Part shown: in pieces, positions 61,129-64,000 of the stretch
Position numbering within the stretch: position 1 is the first letter of the stretch
Layout: the number at the start of each line of letters is the position of its first letter
From: Sphingomonas naasensis
GTDB lineage: Bacteria; Pseudomonadota; Alphaproteobacteria; Sphingomonadales; Sphingomonadaceae
Direction: 5' to 3'
Assembly: GCF_004792695.1 (NCBI RefSeq)
Contig: NZ_SRXU01000004.1
Span: forward strand, 349,920-413,919
Length of the DNA: 64,000 nt
Translations under genes and position numbers: made by a program
The notes under the pieces: model-generated
The model's input: the letters and a program-made list of their open reading frames with translations, nothing else
Databases searched by the model: none
What the model was told of the DNA's origin: nothing

Positions 61129-61638
61129 TCACGCGGCTTGCCACGGCGAGGGGCCGCTCAGCAGCGCCTTCCAGCCGATGACGACCAGCCAGTGAAGCCC
61201 GACGGACGGCCATAGCGAGCCGGTCCGCCAGTAGACCCGGGCGCAGGCAATGCCGAGCGCGGCGGCCGCGGCCAGAAACCACGGATCCAGCACCGTCCGG
61301 CCCCAATCGGGGCCGAAAACGAAGATTTGGAGCGCATGCCATGCGACGAAGAGTAGCGCCGACAGCGCCACCGCCGTGCGCGGAAGCGGTGCGTTGGGGC
61401 GCGGGCGGGGAAGGAGCGCGGCCCGGAAGAGCAGTTCCTCGCCCAATGCCGGGACGACGATCGCCACCACCGCCAGCTTGAGGATCGTCACATCGAACAG
61501 CGGCCGCCAGTGCATCAGCCCCCCGACCGCGCCGAGCAGCAGCAACAGCGGCACGAGCCAGAGCGTCTCGCCGAGAAAGGGTCGGAAATGCGCCCGCGAA
61601 GGCGGCGTGCGCAGGGATGTCGCCAGACGATCGAACAT
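61129..61638 (-). CDS. CPBP-family intramembrane metalloprotease (Abi/CAAX protease)
   Basis: 169-residue inner-membrane protein with the CPBP/ABI domain. Motif 1 is EELLFR at 67-72, motif 2 FVAWHALQ with His101, and motif 3 LHWLVV near 149, the catalytic set of Rce1-like proteases. The usual first helices are reduced, so the protein is shorter than the typical 200-plus residues. Upstream in the operon is a secreted protein gene, downstream a small membrane protein. A substrate is not evident. Confidence 0.85.
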   Translation of the reverse strand: MFDRLATSLRTPPSRAHFRPFLGETLWLVPLLLLLGAVGGLMHWRPLFDVTILKLAVVAIVVPALGEELLFRAALLPRPRPNAPLPRTAVALSALLFVAWHALQIFVFGPDWGRTVLDPWFLAAAAALGIACARVYWRTGSLWPSVGLHWLVVIGWKALLSGPSPWQAA

Positions 61639-61652
61639 GGCGTCGTGCCGCG

Positions 61653-62702
61653 TCAGGGCGTGTGGATCGTGAGCGCCTTCGAACCGCGCGTGCTCGACGA
61701 GATCGGGCGAGATTTGCGGACCATCTCGAACGCCTTGCCGGGCTCGGGCAGGCGATCGAACGACGGATAGACATAGCTGGTGGCGAGATCGTTGAAGGTC
61801 ACGGCATAGCCCGGCTCGCCCTTGTCGAGCACGAATTCGGGATAGACGCTGATCGTCCGGCCGGCATCGCCGAGCGCGATGACATAGCCCTTGCCGTCGC
61901 CGAGCGTGCGATAGGTGGCGGTTTCAGCGCCGGGCTTACCCTCGCGGCAAAGGCCCTGCGGGCCCTCGACGGGAGTCTTCTTGATGTCGGGATCGTCCGC
62001 CGCGTTGGCCAGCAGCGCGCCGAGCAGCGCCGCGCCCATGTCGGGCTTCTTGACCTTTGCCTTGGCGGAAAAACCCGCCGGGGTGGTGCAAGGCTGGATC
62101 GGGGCGGCGATCGCGTCGGGCGCCGCGCCGGCGACCGGCGCCGGCCAGCCGAGCGCGGCGAGCGCCTCGAGCAGCTTCGCGTCGAGCGCAGCGGGATCGA
62201 GGCTGGTCGAGCTCAGCCGCGCCGCGACCAGCCATTCGCCGAGCGGCACCATCGCCGCGCCGGTGGCAGTGAAGGTCCGCTTTTCGGGCACATAGACCCG
62301 GCGCAGCGCGCTCGCGGTGGTCGTGCCGGGGGGCGCGAAGGCGATCGGATCGCTCACCGGCGCGGCATGGCCGAAAATGTCGCGGTCGAGGATCTGCGTC
62401 TCGGCGCGGTCGAACCAGACCGGAACCGAGGCCAATGCCGGACGGAACAAATAGATGGTCAGCTGGGTGCTTTCGGGGTTTCCGAACTGGATCGACACGT
62501 CGAACTCGCCCGCCGTGCTGTCGGTGATCCCGGTACGCGGCAATCCGGCGAGCGCCTGTGGGACGATCACGCCCGTGCCGACATGCTTCCATTTCTTTGC
62601 CGCGGGCACCTGAATGGTGGTCGATTGCGCCTGCGCCGCCAGAGGCGCGACCGACAGCGCGCCCGCCAACAGCGCCGCGGCGATCCTGATCCGTATCGAC
62701 AT
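61653..62702 (-). CDS. Exported hypothetical protein
   Basis: 349-residue exported protein with signal peptide ending at AAQAQ. The body is beta-rich (VSIQFGNPESTQLTIYLFRPA, FTATGAAMVPLGEWLVAARLSS) with two cysteines (PCTTPAG and GLCREG), then GDGKGYVIALGDAGRTISVYPEF and a basic tail. ATG 62702 is chosen because it gives the leader and follows GGAGAAGG; the frame stays open upstream but without coding character. It starts the minus-strand run with the CPBP gene (14-base gap). I recognise no family. Confidence 0.68.
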   Translation of the reverse strand: MSIRIRIAAALLAGALSVAPLAAQAQSTTIQVPAAKKWKHVGTGVIVPQALAGLPRTGITDSTAGEFDVSIQFGNPESTQLTIYLFRPALASVPVWFDRAETQILDRDIFGHAAPVSDPIAFAPPGTTTASALRRVYVPEKRTFTATGAAMVPLGEWLVAARLSSTSLDPAALDAKLLEALAALGWPAPVAGAAPDAIAAPIQPCTTPAGFSAKAKVKKPDMGAALLGALLANAADDPDIKKTPVEGPQGLCREGKPGAETATYRTLGDGKGYVIALGDAGRTISVYPEFVLDKGEPGYAVTFNDLATSYVYPSFDRLPEPGKAFEMVRKSRPISSSTRGSKALTIHTP

Positions 62703-62813
62703 GCACCTTCTCCCCCGCCGCGAGCATGTCGCGCAGGCGTTGCCGGCGCAAGGCCCGCGATGCGACCCCTCGACGGCATTGCGCGCGGATCGCGGGCGGG
62801 GCAGGCTGGGCGC

Positions 62814-63170
62814 ATGACACGCCTGGCGATCCTGGCCGCCCTTGGCCTGCCCCTTATCGGCGCCTGCGCGGCGACGACGCACGTCCAGCCCGCCGCGGCC
62901 GATGCGGCGCGGGCGTGGAACGACAAGCGCGCCGAGCCGTGCAGCCGGCTGATCGACCTTTGCGAGGACATCCATTTCGTCGCGCCGCCGCCCGAGGCGG
63001 TCAGCGATCTTCGGTGCAGCGGCGACGCGGAGACCGCGACCTGCACCTTCCGCATCCAGCACCAGCGCTGCCGCGCGCGGTTCGAACGCGTGGCAAATGG
63101 CAGCTGGGCGCCGATTTTCCGGCGGCGGGGCGGGATCGTCGCCAGGTGCCGCGACCTTCCCCCGTCATGA
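62814..63170 (+). CDS. Small lipoprotein, partner of the downstream regulator gene
   Basis: 118-residue lipoprotein with lipobox IGAC, Cys18. The body has six further cysteines in pairs (PCSRLIDLC, RCSG, TCTF, RCRARF, RCRDL) suggesting disulfides. The sequence resembles no family I can name. Its TGA overlaps the ATG of the winged-helix membrane regulator gene by four bases (ATGA), so the two are translated together. It may sense or bind a ligand for that regulator. It is divergent from the 349-residue exported-protein gene. Confidence 0.7.
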   Translation: MTRLAILAALGLPLIGACAATTHVQPAAADAARAWNDKRAEPCSRLIDLCEDIHFVAPPPEAVSDLRCSGDAETATCTFRIQHQRCRARFERVANGSWAPIFRRRGGIVARCRDLPPS

Positions 63171-64000
63171 CCGACGCCAGCTATCGTTTCGAGCGCTTCA
63201 TTCTCGACGCCGACGATCGCCAGCTGCGGCGCGACGGCGCGCCGGTCGATCTCAACAGCCGCTATCTCGACGCCCTGCTGCTGCTCGTCGGGGCCGAGGG
63301 CAGGCTGGTCTCGAAGGACCGGTTCCTCGACGAAGTGTGGCGCGGGGTGCCGGTGACCGACGAGGCGCTCACCCAGTGCATCAAGACGCTGCGCCGCCAA
63401 CTCGGCGACGATGCCACCCGGCCGCGCTTCATCGAGACGGTGCCCAAGCACGGCTATCGCTTCGTCGCGACGGTCGAGGCGGGACCGGATACGCCGACCG
63501 CACCGATGGCGCCGGCGGCGGCTGTGCCGGGCCGATCGCGGCGCGTGCTGCTGCTCGGCGGTGCCGGCACGGCGGGGGCGGGCGTTGCGGGCATGCTCGG
63601 CGGCCTGTTCTACGGTTTCGCGGCGGCGGCGCAGCCGGTCGCGCAGGGCATGGGTGCGGTGTCGGTGCTGCTGGTGCTGCTGATCGTGACCATTGCGATC
63701 GGGCTGGCGGGCGGCGCGGGAGTGGCGTTCGGGATCGCCGCCGCCGAGCGCGCGACGGCGCGGCGCTGGCTGTGGAGCATCCTCGGCGGCGCGGCCGGCG
63801 GGCTGGTGGTCGGCGCGATCGTCAAGCTGATCGGGCTCGATGCCTTCGAATTGCTGCTCGGCCAGTCGCCGGGCGATTTCACCGGGGCGCCCGAGGGCGC
63901 GCTGCTCGGCGGCGCAGTCGGGCTCGGCTATTGGCTGGCCGGGCGCGAGACCGGGCCGGGCACGCTCGGACGCGGCGCCGCGCTCGCGGCGCTGGCGGGC
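63167..64000 (+). CDS. Membrane-anchored winged-helix regulator, CadC/ToxR-like (cut by window edge)
   Basis: 278 residues are visible and the frame is open at the edge. The N-terminal 105 residues are an OmpR-type winged helix (FERFILDADDRQLRRDG, DEALTQCIKTLRRQLGDD, PRFIETVPKHGYRF), placed first as in CadC and ToxR. After a proline/alanine linker come three hydrophobic segments at about 128-155, 160-195 and 205-220, and more may follow. CadC and ToxR have a single span, so this multi-span form is unusual. It is translationally coupled to the upstream lipoprotein. Direct transcription control from the membrane is inferred from domain order. Confidence 0.83.
   Translation, partial: MTDASYRFERFILDADDRQLRRDGAPVDLNSRYLDALLLLVGAEGRLVSKDRFLDEVWRGVPVTDEALTQCIKTLRRQLGDDATRPRFIETVPKHGYRFVATVEAGPDTPTAPMAPAAAVPGRSRRVLLLGGAGTAGAGVAGMLGGLFYGFAAAAQPVAQGMGAVSVLLVLLIVTIAIGLAGGAGVAFGIAAAERATARRWLWSILGGAAGGLVVGAIVKLIGLDAFELLLGQSPGDFTGAPEGALLGGAVGLGYWLAGRETGPGTLGRGAALAALAG

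Overview
The window is GC-rich, gene-dense chromosomal DNA from an alphaproteobacterium, most probably a sphingomonad (Sphingomonas or a close relative). This rests on the gene families rather than on any database search: a UrcA-family protein, a ScfR-type regulator divergent from isocitrate lyase, a FadL-like porin, a TonB-dependent receptor with a sphingomonad-style plug, a HisKA_2 kinase, a GPH-type transporter, a GH97 enzyme and many proteins ending in outer-membrane anchors or barrels. I see no rRNA, tRNA, CRISPR array, insertion sequence or integrase. Both edges cut genes: dapD on the left (minus strand) and a membrane-bound winged-helix regulator on the right (plus strand).

Layout. 1-5.8 kb: dapD and a HAD pyrimidine nucleotidase, a NalP-like lipoprotein subtilisin with a C-terminal barrel, an LLM flavin oxidoreductase, and a divergent DUF4188/TetR pair with two palindromic operators. 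5.8-8.3 kb: a PepSY protein, OmpR-type regulator and sensor kinase in one unit. 8.3-17.6 kb: ABC-F ATPase, HisKA_2 kinase, DUF815 ATPase, a cluster of inverted repeats, mutS and maeB. 17.6-20 kb: a BlaI/BlaR1-type pair behind two perfect BlaI-like operators, then UrcA. 20-27 kb: SDR, acyl-CoA dehydrogenase, MFS symporter, isocitrate lyase with a small downstream gene, and the divergent ScfR-type regulator. 27-35 kb: DUF2147, FadL-like porin, GAF protein, GH97 glycosidase behind a LacI-type operator, and a molybdenum hydroxylase with a cytochrome c. 35-41 kb: HEAT-repeat protein, small membrane and YCII proteins, rhodanese, amino-acid permease plus MTA phosphorylase, a DUF6916-like protein and an FKBP. 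41-48.4 kb: aconitase, a cadherin/propeller lipoprotein, Rnk, a PAS histidine kinase and a hydrolase. 48.4-64 kb: TonB receptor, DUF3011 and TPR proteins, cold-shock protein, a terminase-small-subunit-like orphan, NhaC, SodC, membrane proteins and a lipoprotein/transmembrane-regulator pair.

Central carbon genes are prominent: aceA, acnA and maeB are the glyoxylate, TCA and anaplerotic nodes needed for growth on acetate or fatty acids, which fits the nearby acyl-CoA dehydrogenase, FadL-like porin and ScfR-type regulator. Many genes are controlled by visible palindromes: TetR-type at 5.22 kb, LacI-type at 15.26 and 29.40 kb, BlaI-type at 17.66 kb.

The most distinctive unexplained structure is a set of intergenic inverted-repeat elements: four copies of one family (4.6, 31.5, 37.3 and 52.5 kb), related two-hairpin elements at 20.8 and 40.9 kb, a 168-bp nested palindrome at 15.0 kb, and a run of several hairpins in about 165 bp between mutS and the DUF815 gene. 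I found no convincing novel defence or biosynthetic system; the best leads are the hairpin cluster, the 50-residue gene after aceA, the terminase-like orphan and the lipoprotein/transmembrane-regulator pair at the right edge.
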